Assembly (NCBI GenBank): GCA_037951105.1
Contig: JBAMJV010007461.1
Location: forward strand, 1 to 64,000
Source of the DNA: Echinarachnius parma
Taxonomy: Eukaryota; Echinodermata; Echinoidea; Clypeasteroida; Echinarachniidae
Direction of reading: 5' to 3'
Length of the DNA stretch: 64,000 bases
Position 1 is the stretch's first letter. Each line of letters opens with the position of its first letter. Position numbers and translations under genes: made by a program. The notes beneath the pieces were generated by a model. The model did not search any database. It was not told the DNA's origin and saw only the letters and a list, made by a program, of their open reading frames with translations. Positions 49,007-61,829 of the stretch are shown here, piece after piece.

Positions 49007-50783
49007 GGCAATTCCAAGGTAACAGCGTGACGGTAGGAGGGTGTTTCTCACGATGAAAGTCTAAATAACTCACAAAATAAAAATGTCCAGAACCAAATTT
49101 TGATATGCATCTGTTCCCACTATCCTACCAATTATTTACAATAGGAAAGAAAATCAAAATTCCCACTAAATTATGAATTATTAATATCGATATCTGCGGT
49201 AACAGCGTGACGGCAAAAAGACATGGGTTTCTTACATGGTAAGAAACTAAGCAAACTCTGTGAACTACAGGAACATTTTGCAATTTTGTCACATTGATTC
49301 TTTGTACTAGACATCAAGCTAGAACATCCAAATAAAAATATAGAAAAAATCCAATGTTCATAGTAAATATGATATCATAAACGTATCTGTGCACGGTAAC
49401 AGCGTGACCTCTGAATTGTACATGTTATATATATGGGAAATATTGATGAGATGAATAAGATTATATAATTTTGATGTAGTCATCCAGAATCTATACAGAA
49501 CTAGATGAATGGGTAATATAACCCAGATGCTCTGAAATGATGGTTCGCATGACACAAATTTGCAGCCTAGCGCCCTCTATTGATCAAAAATGTTTTTGGA
49601 CAAAACTGAAATTCTTATCTTTTTCAGAATTTAGTTTGAGGAACCATCAAATATCAAACCCAAAATACAAACTTAATTGCAACAATGAAATATTAGACCT
49701 TTGACATCTGACCTTTGACCTTATTTCTCAAATTAGCATACAAATGTTTAATTTTATGTGGCATAGTGCATATCTACAAGTGATTTGTTACATGTAACAT
49801 GATTTCAATATCAGTAAGTTTTTGTGTTTGAATTGGTAATTATTCGAGTGACCTTTGACCTGTGCTCCAAACATTTTCTTTTATCTACAGTACTCTTTCT
49901 AACATTAATTCTGGCATTTTTGTGTGAGATAAAAAATAAACTACAATAATTTGACCTGTTGACCTTTGACCCCATGACCAAATTCTATAATCAGGTCATC
50001 TCTGAATGCATACCAGTATTAATTATCATGTCATCCTTCAAGGATTCTTGAAATATCTTGAGAATAATATATTTTTTGCATATTAATTAGCTGTGACCTT
50101 TGACCTTTGACCTCATGGCCCCAAAATGTATCAGATAATCCATACCTCTGAATACATGTCTTGTGCAAAGTTTGAACAGAATCCATCCAACAATTCTTGA
50201 GATATTGCAAAAAAAAAGTAGGTTGCGTCACGCTGTTACCCAAAAAGTAACAGCGTGACCAAATTGATATTGCTTAGATTTATTAGTGGTAAAAGATAAT
50301 GCTGCTATTTAGCATCCATAATATAGTTCTATGGGTGAATGAAGAAGAAACAAAAAATAATTTCATTCCCATTCATATTTTTCCAGAAATATTAAAAATA
50401 CCTGTTTTTAGGGTAACAGCGTGACATATAGATGACTATAAATGAAACAGTCACTGAAGCAGAACAAAGAGCGAAAATGCCGAAATAGATATTTATCTGA
50501 TAAATTGAAGTAATGTTCTTACCAACACTGAAAGAAAATGTTATGAAAACCTATTTTTGCAGCTCTTTTAAGCTTAATATTTACAAGTATATTTTGTGAA
50601 AATAATTGAAAATTAATTTATGCTTATTAATTCCTATGAAATAATAGTTTACGGCAAAATTTTTTCTTAACAAAATGCATTTCTGAATAGTTTGATCTTT
50701 AAGCTTTAATTTGATACCAAATATGTTATGATTCGACGAATTTGAAAAATGGGTGCTTATGTCAATGTTTGCTTGGAATTGCC
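49007..50783. mobile_element. GGCAATTCCA-ended element, variant A (GGTAACAGCGTGAC motifs)
   Basis: Terminal inverted repeat GGCAATTCCAAG at both ends; perfect 6-bp target duplication ccactg (49,001-49,006; 50,784-50,789). 1777 bp. The motif GGTAACAGCGTGAC occurs at 49,018, 49,198, 49,395, inverted at 50,227-50,240, at 50,247 (lacking the first G) and 50,412. The 49,690-50,200 part has several TGACCTTTGACC blocks related to the 44-kb tandem-core element. No ORF beyond chance length. It lies in a ZIP11 intron. The last 90 bp are homologous to the end of the element at 52,613-55,108. Confidence 0.8.
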
Positions 50784-50789
50784 CCACTG

Positions 50790-51577
50790 TCAATATATCA
50801 GAGGGCTTGTGACTTATCTTCCCTTCACATTATATACATGTATGTGAAGACATCATAATTTAAAGAACTAGTAAAATGCCAGGATGCAAAACTGAGCAGC
50901 TGAGCAGAAAGGACAACAAACTGTGAACACTCAACAGGAACAAAGTTGTCTTCCTACAAGCTTTAATATAAAAGAACAGACACACGTTGACACAACTACA
51001 TGTAGTATACAAATATACACACGAAGTCGTCATAACACAAAAGACTGTTTAATAAAAAAAAACATACTTGCTGTACAGGCTGGTAGGAATGGGAATTTGG
51101 CTACAACTTTCACTGTTCAGATACCTAAATTACTTGCATTACTTGCAAAGTTACTTACGTTACTTTGTTACATTGTTGATTACAATGATTCTTTAGGTGT
51201 GCATACATGGGAGAAAGAAATAATGTTCTGACTACTGTTTAGTACTGAGGTGGGTTTTAAATACTAGTATTGTGGTATGCAATGACTTGGGCGAGCAAGT
51301 TCTAAGCCAGGTCTTGGAGGGATTACATTAGTAAGATGCTAGAATATAAAGCTGAGCAGCTAAGCAGAAAGGACAATGTCAAAGTCTCAATGTGAAATAG
51401 TAATTTTCTTTATACAAACTTCAAACACAAACTAGATAGGACTTTCAAACCAAGCAAGCAAATCATCATATTAATCTTCTTTTATACTGAAAAAGTGCCA
51501 CCAGATTGTGCAATTTCTTTCAATAATTTGTGTGAACGAAAAATACATAACTCTTAACTGAAGAAATCGATACTTAC
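50790..51577. other. ZIP11 intron, no other gene seen
   Basis: A direct repeat with gctgagcagctgagcagaaa (about 50,890) recurs in diverged form at 51,351. Otherwise nothing recognised. Confidence 0.5.
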
Positions 51578-51733
51578 AAGTAATGGAAGAAAGATATCAG
51601 CCCCATACACGAATGCAGCTCCAAGCATGAACCCAACGGCTGCCGGCACAAATGACCATCTCTCATAGCCCTTGCTGCTGGCTAGCTCTATGGCCGGAGC
51701 TAGAAGTGACCAATAGGAGGCTGCGATCATCAC
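51578..51733 (-). CDS. SLC39A11: SLC39A11 (ZIP11) zinc transporter, second recognised exon
   Basis: A 156-bp, 52-codon exon in phase 0 at both ends, with clean acceptor (attaatcag before 51,733) and donor (CTT|gtaagt). It codes VMIAASYWSLLAPAIELASS ... WSFVPAAVGFMLGAAFVYGA DIFLPLL, almost the human ZIP11 sequence (MIAASYWSLLAPAVEMA ... FTLGAAFVYLADLLMP). These are membrane segments 2 and 3 of a ZIP-family Zn2+/Cu2+ importer, which in mammals localises to Golgi, nuclear and other internal membranes. The identification is firm. The reading joins in frame to the exon at 61,868-61,830 (GFAAG | VMIAASYW) and to 47,362 (LPLL | GVSS). Confidence 0.95.
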
Positions 51734-52410
51734 CTGATTAATAAATGGTCACAAATAATATTTGATCAGACATCAAATATTTTTTATCCTGACAAGTGGC
51801 AGTGCATGCAATACTGCAATTCCATAACTCTATTGAACATTTTGTTCATAAAGAATTTGGCCTGAATTATTTTGCAAACTTGAAGGCAGGGCTGGAGACT
51901 AGCCTGTTGGCCCGTGGCCAGTAACAATAAGAATAAATGGTTGTACCAATTGTATTTGTGTTTAATAGCTCTATAGGTCAATAAAATTCCTACATAAAGT
52001 TAGTTTCAAGTACTGACCTTCCTCGACCTTATACAAGGTCGCAACCATCACCTAATGGACACATATCATGTTTTACGACATTTGTTTTTCCCCTCGGACA
52101 AGTGGTAGTACAATATATAGAATTCCTACAGGTTTAATCCATCTACCAAACTATGCAAGAAAATTAACCTTTTCTTCTTGTGGCATGGTAGGGCAGGTCA
52201 AATTAAGGTAAGATTTTTCACATTATAGCGATCTGACCCAAAATTAAAAGAAAGTTATTTTACTGGTTTAACAAATTAAAGTTTGTGTGGAGCTCTGTTA
52301 TGAACTTGGTAATGTCAAAAGCTTGCAATTATGATTTTTAAATACTAAATATTTGTGGACAAATAAAAGCATTATATTTGAAATGATGTACTAGATTTTA
52401 TACTTCTTCT
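51734..52410. other. Probable original part of the ZIP11 intron
   Basis: Single-copy-like intron DNA before the stack of insertions starts at 52,411. The stretch at 52,033-52,135 looks like a decayed copy of 51,720-51,825 (gtcgcaaccatcacct versus tgcgatcatcacct; ggacaagtggtagta versus tgacaagtggcagtg). Confidence 0.5.
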
Positions 52411-52612
52411 TTAAAGGGATCTAGTAACTTTGTTGACATGTGCAAAAAGTGATGAATGGTTGGTGCAATGTGTATTATTGTTATCTCATATGTCCACAGG
52501 GTATTGTGTGAAAATTTCAAGTCAAATGGACATTGCATGGCCAAGTAATGAACGAAAATGTAAAGTGATATTCAATAACTCCCTGCACTCACTTTGTACA
52601 CATACCCAGGGG

Positions 52613-55108
52613 GGCAATTCCACGGTAACGGAAGGACATTCAGACACAATTTTGGAACTTAAATCAAATAATTCCAGGGTCCTGCTTTTGATTTTTTATT
52701 CTAAATGGCATGTCTTTGATCCTTGTTGGGACACCTTTGATTTCCACTATTTCTAAAATTTTGACCGCATTATGTAAATTAGATATGGACACTAATGAGG
52801 CCGGTAACGGAAGGACGCCAAAATGGACATGGATTTTCAAGTTTTTTAGTTATGACCCAATCTCTGTGAAGTTACGAGGTTTATCATGTTTAGTTGGCTA
52901 CTAGTCAATTTCCTTATGTTCACAGAGTATAACCCCACCTTTTAAGAAAAATATCTACATTGGTATATTAATTATGAGAAATTAATTACTCCAGTGTTCG
53001 GTAACGGAAGGACGGTAACGGAAGGACCTCTGAAAAGTCTATACGAATTGTACAATAAAATTAATTTTGAAATTTAAAGACCATTTATGAGAAGGAAACA
53101 TCTCTTTTGTGGTCCAAAATGAGTTTGTATCATAGATAGCATATATGGACATCACAAGCATTTACATTTCTATTTTTTTCTTACTATATTTCATGCTCCA
53201 ATGGCTCTTATTCATGGTCAATCCATGGTAACGGAACAACACTAAGACACAAATTGTCAACTTTAAGAAAGACATTTTTAAATACTTGTGTTGTTAGAAC
53301 AGTCTATTTTGATAACAATACTTCCAAAACATACAGTTTTAAGGTCCCATATTTTTTTTATTTTTTTATCTCCGCACATTATTGAATATTCATACAAATG
53401 AGGTCGGTAACGGAAGGACACCAAAATGGACAAGGTTTTGTTATCAAATCAGTTTTAACTAAAACTCTGTGATATTAAATAATACAAACTATTTTAAGGG
53501 TACACATTTCATTCTCTGAAGGGTTAAGAAGAATTTACTTGTTCTTTGATTAAAATTTGTCCGCAGATAATTGAGATATTTCACACAAAGCGGACCAATG
53601 TTCGGTAACGGAAGGACATAATGGACTATAATGTATGATATGACACAGTAGGGTCATTCCATGTCAAATCACCTTTTAAAAAAGTGAAAATTTTCATCGC
53701 AGCCCCTTCAAATTTGCTAATATTTGGTATGTATGATATTTCAACCTTTAAAAGCGCAAGTATTTAAGTTTTAGCCCAATCCGCCCAATGGTTTTGGCGC
53801 TATGGTCGATTCTTATGGGGGAGTTTTGAAAGAAATGGGCGTGGGCACCATTTTTCAAATGGCCATTGTCCATTAACCGTTGGGTCAATTTATTTTGTAA
53901 TGGTGTCATTGGACTGGGGATGTTATGTGCAATCCATTTATGCCATTTGTGTTCATGCATGAGCGAGTTTGGATACGATAACCTTTGACCTTAGATTTTG
54001 ACCTTCTGTTTTACCTCGTGGATCAAATAATTTTGAGAATTTGTTTTGCTTAAATCTTGGCTTGATATAATTTCTACAACATATTAAATAATTGGAGATA
54101 TATTATTTCTTGCTTTTTCTACAGCCTTGTTTTTAGTTTGCAAATTTCATGTAAAATTTAATTATTTTAGACCTACACCCATGTCCAAGAATTCTATAGA
54201 GGTGTATTGTATAAAAAAGACCTATTCAAAGTCATGATCAGAGCCTATTCACACCCTGGCTCACCACAGTTAAATAGACCTACTAATCCCCATACAATAG
54301 AAATCCAGACAAATGGCATCATGGTACAAGGGCCCTGTTGCAGAAAGAGATAAAATCAATTGTGAGCAAGATCAAATGTTCTAAATGCACAAATCTGATT
54401 GGTTGAAACACAGAAAATTACTAGTCTGACCACGCTACGCCACTGATAGCTGGCCATTGCAGGTATTGTCTATTATTTTGGGTTTTCATATATGAGAGAC
54501 CAATTTTTGAACATAAATTTTGTCATAATAATAATATGAGGTACCTTGTCCATGATCTGTTACCATGTGTATGGTAACGGAAGGACATTTTCTTTTGTTA
54601 TTTATTAATTAACGAAGAAACAATGAGTAATACAATTGTTAGCAATGGGAAGGCCTACTTGAACTTGCTTTGCACTGAAGATTGGTCTGCTCTCTAACAA
54701 TTATGTGAGCCACAAAATTAAAAATATTGATTTTTCGGTAACGGAAGGACATTTCCATAGGCTGAAAATAAGAAGTCATTGAAGCATAACAAATCAAATA
54801 AATCATACAAATTTACTATTTTACGAAATGGTCATATCTCAGGAGTCAGAATAATGGTTTTTAGGCTTAACTGGGGAAATATAAAACAACCACAGGATCA
54901 AAACACTTTTTCACAAAAATGGCAAATTTGTGGGGTTCAATTATGGTTATAAAGTTATTATAAAAAAACAACTCAAATTACGTAAAACTAAAATTTTCTC
55001 ATTGAATTCCAAAAATATAGAATTTAAGCTTTGATTTGATACCAAATTTGTATCATAAAAATGCTTGTACAATTTTTGGTCAAATGTCCACTTTGGCGTG
55101 GAATTGCC
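52613..55108. mobile_element. GGCAATTCCA-ended element, variant B (GGTAACGGAAGGAC motifs)
   Basis: Terminal inverted repeat GGCAATTCCACG at both ends; 6-bp target duplication CAGGGG (52,607-52,612; 55,109-55,114), made inside the end of the giant element. 2496 bp. The motif GGTAACGGAAGGAC occurs at 52,624, 52,803, 53,000, 53,014 (abutting), 53,227 (two differences), 53,406, 53,604, 54,573 and 54,737. The terminal about 90 bp match variant A (aagctttgatttgataccaa). No transposase frame. Confidence 0.8.
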
Positions 55109-55745
55109 CAGGGGGCAAACCACCATATTTTTGGGATTTCAGCTTTTGCCTGTTGTAAAAGGTTGGCCACCAGAAATTACTTCTAGGACATTCTAGGATC
55201 ACAACCTAGGTGGACAACCTTGTAAACTAGCTACTGGAAGTCCACAGGATGAGTTTCAAGAAAACCACACCTAATGCACTAAATATTGTGTTTCAGCCTT
55301 AGGGGTCATGAAGACCCAGTCACACATCTTGCACATTTACACCACAATGCACTGCTGATTCCAGCTTGTTATTTCATGGAGGTCTTTCCTAGAGTCTTGC
55401 GCATCGTTTGATACAAAATTTGAGCATATTGCATATTTGGTTACTGTATCACACGTCGTTACAACGTGATGCGTCACACATGGACGTGGACTTTCGAATA
55501 CAGCGCTTATGTATGCAAATAACTCCTTAAGAGTTAAGAATAGGCTACATTTTGATCTTTAAAAACTTAATTCGCTTTGAAATACCTATTAAGAGCATTA
55601 TACAATGACACCAACTATGTCAATTCATAAATCAATACAAAACAAAAGAATATGAGTTGTTAATGTAGTAATTTGTTTAGATTGCGATAAAATGATACAA
55701 AATCCATCATAACTTTTCATCATTTGAATCAGATACGGGGGGAGG

Positions 55746-56225
55746 TACAGTCAAACCTGCTAATGCGACCACCTGTCTAAAGCGACCACCTGCTCATAAC
55801 GACCGCTCATAGATTTTCATAGATATTTTTCAAACGTAGTTTCAGTACCTCCCCGGAGCATACATAATGGTAATTATATGTGTACAGAAGAGTGAACATG
55901 TATTTAAACACTTATTAGTATTATGAAATCGCGTCCTTGTATGTGATGTTTCAACAGCCATTATTTGCGCGGAGTTCTATTTACTGAGTATTAATTACAT
56001 TAGAATAGCAGTTATCTTTCTATTTTATTATCAAGGTTATCACCTTGACGTGGTTTGGCAAAATAGTCTCGTTGGCACTTAACCAATTCAGGAATTAACC
56101 AGAGAATACTCTGGCTTGGGTCAATGTAAAATACATGTTATATCAATATCAATCAGTCCTGAACGGGTATTGTACGATTTTAATAGTCAGGAATGTGGTA
56201 GGAGCCTATTTTAAATTGTAAACAA
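55746..56225. repeat. Insertion with flanking duplication in the left arm
   Basis: The roughly 95-bp stretch before it (55,645-55,742; agattgcgataaaatgatac ... gaatcagatacgggg) recurs after it (56,230-56,318), while the opposite arm of the giant element has it once (near 59,580). The interior starts with a pogo-like end, cagtcaaacctgctaatgcg, and contains a piece of the AACCCGTTCAGG family (56,085-56,172). Confidence 0.55.
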
Positions 56226-56318
56226 AAGAATACATAAGAATATGAGTTGTCAATGTATTAATTGGTTTAGATTGCGATAACATGATACACAATCCATAAT
56301 TTGAATCAGATACGGGGG

Positions 56319-56456
<138 letters not shown>

Positions 56457-57099
56457 TAGGAGGGGGTCACAAGGCCACCAGTGGACTCCAAACAAATTAT
56501 AATCGAGGTCTACTCACGCAGTATGGACGAAGTGTAACTGAAGGCTAACATGACAAGTTCAAAGCAGAGTTTCTTACTAGTTCTTAAAGGAGGTACATTA
56601 TGAAGCTTGGAAGGGGGTACTGTTGTTAAGGATTGGCCCCAGAAGGGGCTTATAGGACCTTCTAGGAACACAACTTGGGTGAAAAACCTTGCGGACTATC
56701 TGCTGGTCCACATCAAGCGTAAACTGAAGAGAAACAAACGTCTACACCAAACCACTCACTACACCGAACCACTCATCTCTGCCGAGTTGAAATATATGCT
56801 GCACCTTCATTTACCAGTTTATCCAGCGTACATCATGATCTATGTCGTGTCATCAGGGATAAAGAGCCTTAGTCGAGGTCATGGCAGTAGCGGAAGCCAA
56901 ACCGTACACAGCAACAGCGCATTCCTTCAGGACATATCAAATGTGCAGTGTTCTGATCAAATAAAACCTCACCAACGTGAAAAGGGGGTGTTTGAAGGCA
57001 CTAACAGGGTCTTTTTCCAGTGAGCAGAAAAAGACAAGACTCATGACACTCAACGCCTTCTACACCCTAACAAGAATCTCAAGAAGAAAAGAGGAAAAA

Positions 57100-58620
57100 A
57101 CAGCCGCACCAGGCATCCAGGTAAGAGCAATGAAGTTCTGCGCATGACACTGATTTTTGCTAGTGTTAGAAAGCTTGACATGTATGACTTCATATGAAAA
57201 GCAAGAATTCTGTGATATATTCCTCCTACTCTGTTCAAGGAAAGCGGCAGTATGAGAAGTTCTTACAAGAGGAAACCAAAGTGCCAAACCTAAACGTTTC
57301 TTTTTGCCTTAGGATAACAGAAAGATCAGCAGTGGTCCTTGCTGCAATATGTGCTGTATGGCACTGGTCCTTTCACAAAAGTGACACATTTAAAGCAATT
57401 CCAAAGCATGGGACCGCCTTCTTCATGTAGGAACAGTTATTCTGACACCCTTTGACACATCCATATGATATTGTCTTGTCCAGGCTTGCTGTCAGTTTAA
57501 ACTAGAACTGCTTTTCCATCATTCATGGACTATCCAAACTCTGTACATGATAGAATGTTTAGCTTGGGAATATGCGCATTATTATCAATGATGGCATGAG
57601 AAGCTCGTTTGAGACAATGGAGAAAAGCGTCCTCTTTAGGAGGCAGTAGCTTCAGGAGAGTTGACTCGTTGTTCAAGAACTGTTAAGCTCTCAGTTTTCC
57701 CAGATCGGAATCCTTAAACTGGCCTGCTTTGGTGCTGTACACATCCATGGTGGGTTCTCGTGTCCGAGTGATAATGTCATATGTTAATGCATCGGCAGGT
57801 TTTTTTTTACCAGCAATGTCGGTATGTTCTGATTCTGGGCTGTCCTCACCCACATCTCTGAGAGATCAGTGAGACGTCTTGAACCAGGAAATGTGCTTGT
57901 GACGTCAGTGTCATTAATATGAATAACTACTCTGTCGACTCTGTTAACTACTCTGTTGTAGAATGTGTGAAGTAAGACCCTTGTAACAGCCTCTTCATGC
58001 CTGTTGTGTAGATTCAAGGGCAGGAACATCCATAGCAGACCCCACTGTGAGAACAACACTATTTTATTTATTCTTTGAATCCACCACCAATGTACAGATG
58101 GTTTTGACCAAGCTAAGGTTCAAGCTGTCCATAATCACCTTTCACAGGGGAAGCTCAAAAGGTTTGTTTTGGTAGCTTGATATCGTGAAAAACTCATGTG
58201 GATCAGCAGCATGCGCATTTCCCACTGACTTCATAGACTTTGGCTCATTTGGATAGGGCACACCTCTGTTCCTGTTCAGCAGACTTCAGGCTGGCCTAAC
58301 TGTATATGTAACTACAAAAGTGTATGATATCAGTACCGAAAGAAAATTCTTCCAGCAACAGATTTGCGTGCCATTCAGTGACTGCTTCAAATGCTTCAAC
58401 TTTATGAGATGGCCAGTGACATATGCTGCACATTGCATCAACAACCACTGTTCTTTGACAGTTCGGTTATCAATGACCTTGACTACAACCTCTTGAACCC
58501 TGATGACACGATTCAGACTAGATTTATGGTGTGGGCTGGATGAATGGAGATGCAGCATAGAGGGAGCATACACTTGAACTTTGTCTGTAGAGATGGCTGC
58601 ATTTAGTGGGTTTTTGTAGA
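57100..58620 (-). pseudogene. Decayed gene of the giant element, family with EEADTR / DTDV / STLLKLLPP blocks
   Basis: On the minus strand, several broken frames carry blocks in order: KVIMDSLNL (about 58,120), HEEAVTRVLLH and RVVIHINDTDV (about 57,995-57,910), LSEMWVRTAQNQN (about 57,860-57,820), and FLNNESTLLKLLPPKEDAFL plus HCLKRASHA (about 57,690-57,590). From memory, these blocks (EEADTR...HANDTDV...LPELWVRT...LLKLLPPTEDAF) belong to a multicopy family of uncharacterised long proteins in echinoderm and cnidarian gene sets; I know no function for it. The paired D residues of DTDV hint at a metal-dependent enzyme, but this is inference. Here it is interrupted by several stops and frame changes and lies between the arms of an inverted-repeat element, suggesting it is, or was, the element's own gene. 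Confidence 0.6.
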
Positions 58621-58974
58621 TGCTTTCTTTTTAAGTTTCGCTTCCTGTGGACTTCCAGGAGCTAGTCCGTGAAGTTGTCCAACTAGGTTGTATTTCTAGA
58701 AGGTCCTATGAGTCATGTATGGGGCCCAACCTTTAACATGAGCCAACTATGTTCATGTCTAATATACCTCATTTGCAAGCTTCACGATGTATCTCCTTTA
58801 GACCTAGAATGAGACTCGCCCTCAAACGTGTCATGTAAGCCTACAGACACACTTCGTCCAAACTGGGTGGGTAGACCTTGATTATAATTATTTTTGGAGT
58901 CCAATGATGAAAGGCTGGTCTTTTGAACACCCCCTTCCCTCTTCCCGTGTATCTCATTAAAAGGATAAGCTTAA

Positions 58975-59534
58975 AGGGGAATTCCACCCCAGAAATGTGA
59001 TGTTTGCTATAAAATGAAGTGAATATGAAGAATCATGATCGAAAATCTGAGCCAAAACGGTAGAGCAATAAAAAAGTTATGACAGGATGAACTTTGCTCC
59101 GATTTTTAGTATCGTTCGCAATTGCTATCGATCGTGACGTCACTTGCGAGCTGCAGCCATTTTGACTTCTACATGGAACTTTTACAAAATTATAATTTTC
59201 TTTATAACAAAGCAAATGTATGAGCTTACAAATTCCAAAGAGGTTGGCCCATCGATATTCTTCTATGAATTCGTTAAAACAAGCAGAGAAAATTTAATTG
59301 TTAGCAAAGAAAATGAGAAATAAGCGTATTTTCATGTACTAAAGCCATGGTGGGTTGCTCGTCAATGATGTTGCATATGGCGGCAATTTTGAAACGATCG
59401 CTCATTACTACATGATGTTCAAATAGGTATAACTCCCGTGTTTCTTGTCCGATTTTGATCAAATTTTCACCAATTATGCCTCTTATTCTGCTTATTCAAA
59501 TAACAAATGGTTTTATCAGGCCCGGATTACCCCT
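58975..59534. mobile_element. 560-bp TTAA-flanked MITE
   Basis: TTAA at 58,971-58,974 and 59,535-59,538; ends AGGGGAATTCC and, inverted, AGGGGTAATCC. It is absent from the corresponding place in the opposite arm of the giant element, so it is a later insertion. No ORF. Confidence 0.75.
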
Positions 59535-59922
59535 TTAATATGTGATTTTGTGGATATATTTTGTATCATTTGATATTAATTTAACCACATCTAAACAAAT
59601 TATAGCATTAGCAACTCATATTCTTATGTATTTCATTGTTTTATTGCTTATGTTTTGTATTGTTTATTAATTTACATACTTCGTTTCATTATATATAATG
59701 CTCTTAATAGTTTTATCTAAAATGCGAATTACATTTATAAAGATCGAAATATAGCCTATTTTTCATTTTAAAGAATTTAGTTGCCTTTTATACATATGTG
59801 CTGTATACGAATTTCACGTCCGTATGTGATGTATCACGTTGTAACGACGTGTGACACAGTAACCAAAGATGCAATACGCTCAAACTTGAAACTTGGTATC
59901 AAATGTTGCGCAGGACTCTAGG

Positions 59923-60033
59923 TAGTGCTGTAACCGATCATCGGATCGGCATGCCGATCACGATCCGATCATACATAATCGGACCGTTTTTGCCGATTTC
60001 CGATCATGCAGAAAAAATCGGAAGATCGGATCG

Positions 60034-60085
<52 letters not shown>

Positions 60086-60423
60086 GTTTTTTTTTCTCTG
60101 GAAAATGATCCCAAAAAACATATTTTGGGAATATAAATGAATACCAAAGCAACATATATCCATATGAATAAGCCCAAGGTAATCTTGTATGGGTATGCTT
60201 TCATTTAAAACTGATTACCTCTCCTTTTACAAAATTATTCGCGCCGATTTTGAGCTTAGTCCCATGTGTTTCTGAAAGGTTACGCCAAATTAATCACATG
60301 GGACTAAGCTCAGAATCGGCGTGAGAAATTTTGTAAAAGAAGAGGTAATCAGTTTGAAATGAAAGCATACCCGTACAAGATTACCTTGGGCTTATTAATA
60401 TGGATCTATGTTGCTTTGGTATT

Positions 60424-60458
<35 letters not shown>

Positions 60459-60562
60459 ATAGCCGATCATCCGATCCCGATCATCGATCCGATTTCGAAG
60501 ATCGAAAAAAATTTTGCCGATCCGATCAAACGATCCGATCATCAAGGTCAGTTACAGCACTA
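59923..60562. mobile_element. 640-bp palindromic hAT element, 8-bp target duplication
   Basis: Ends TAGTGCTGTAAC and, inverted, TAGTGCTGTAAC, with actctagg on both sides (59,915-59,922; 60,563-60,570). Almost the whole element is a palindrome around about 60,275: cccatgtg and ctaagctca blocks, aggtaatca, and aaagcatac are mirrored, and an A-run (60,036-60,082) on the left mirrors a T-run (60,427-60,450) on the right. gatcggatcgg motifs lie at both ends. Confidence 0.85.
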
Positions 60563-60926
60563 ACTCTAGGGGAGACCTCCATGAAAAGACAAGCTGGAAT
60601 CAGCAGTGCATTGTGGTGTAATTGTGCAAGATATGTGACTGGGTATTCATGACCCCTAAGGCTGAAACACACTATTTAGCTGTATAATTGGTGAATATCT
60701 TAAAACCCAACCTGTGGACTTCCAGTAGCTAGTTCGTGAGGTTGTCCACCTAGGTTGTGATCCCAGAAGGTCCTAGACGCCATTTCTGGTGGCCAACCTT
60801 TTACAACACGCAAAAGCTGAAAAACCCCTTTTGCCCCCTGGGTAACAGAAGAAAAACTTGCCCAGAGTTTTTCTTATCTGAATACTTCGATAGTACATAT
60901 CTTTGTAACGAAAGGGAAATTTGAAC

Positions 60927-61260
60927 CAGAACGTCAATGACGTAGCGCTCATCCGCCATCTCGCAACATCAAATATCGCAAATTTCATGTGGTACACTTT
61001 TCAACTGGTCAAAAAATAAAAATTTGATGCCCTGGAAGGGACATAAAAATAAAATTTAAAAAAATTAGAGTGAAAAAAATATAAATTTGACGCCCCGGAA
61101 GGGACATGGGGAAAAAAATAAAACAATTAAAAAAAAAAATAATAATAATTAATTAATTAATTTAAAAAAAACAAACAAAATAAAAAAAAAAAAAAACAAT
61201 ACAAAATTTTAAAAAAATAAAAATAAAAAAAAACAATAACAAAAAAAAATTAATAATAAA

Positions 61261-61299
<39 letters not shown>

Positions 61300-61704
61300 A
61301 AAAATTACCATAATTAATGAATGGAGAAAAATTTCAAAATTCTGTGTAGAAGTTTAGTGTACCAAAGTTAGCTCTACCAGATAAAGCAAACCAAATCAAA
61401 ATCGGTCGAGAAATGAAGGAGAAGAAGCATTTTTTGTGATTTCGAATAAATTTGCATAAATTACCATAGATAATGAATTTCACGATTCTGTGTAGAAGTT
61501 TTAAATCCCCCTCCTAGCCCTATCTTATGAAACAATCAGAATCAAAATCGGTTGAAAAATAACGAAGAAGAAGCATTTTGAAAACTGTGGACGGACGGAC
61601 GGAAGGACGGACGGAAGGACGGACGGACGGAAGGACGGACGGACCACGGACGCAACGGCATGGCATAAGCTCATCGGGCCCTTCGGGCCGGATGAGCTAA
61701 AAAC
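60927..61704. mobile_element. Tandem-core HINE/pearl-like element, copy 2 (2 core units)
   Basis: Same start (accagaacgtcaatgacgta), A-rich tract, core units, GGAC microsatellite (61,590-61,645) and terminal hairpin (agctcatcgggccc / gggccggatgagct) as 45,545-46,949, but only about two core units. Confidence 0.75.
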
Positions 61705-61829
61705 CGAAACCTGTCCCATGATTTTATTGTTTATACGAATACAACAAGGTATGAGGGAACCGCTAGAATGAAAAATTTATTTTGAGGATTTGGACAATGT
61801 TACTAAGTCCCTTTAAGTTAAACACTTAC

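Noticed and set aside
49018-54750. Regularly repeated 14-mers considered as a CRISPR-like array
   Set aside because: Spacing of 165-200 bp, 14-bp repeats, eukaryotic context and transposon ends with target duplications do not fit.
56607-57023. Plus-strand open frame of 138 codons
   Set aside because: It runs along the inner part of an inverted-repeat arm and has no recognisable domain; the coding blocks of the element are on the other strand.
59903-60204. Lysine- or phenylalanine-run frames
   Set aside because: They cross the A-run of the palindromic hAT and are not coding.
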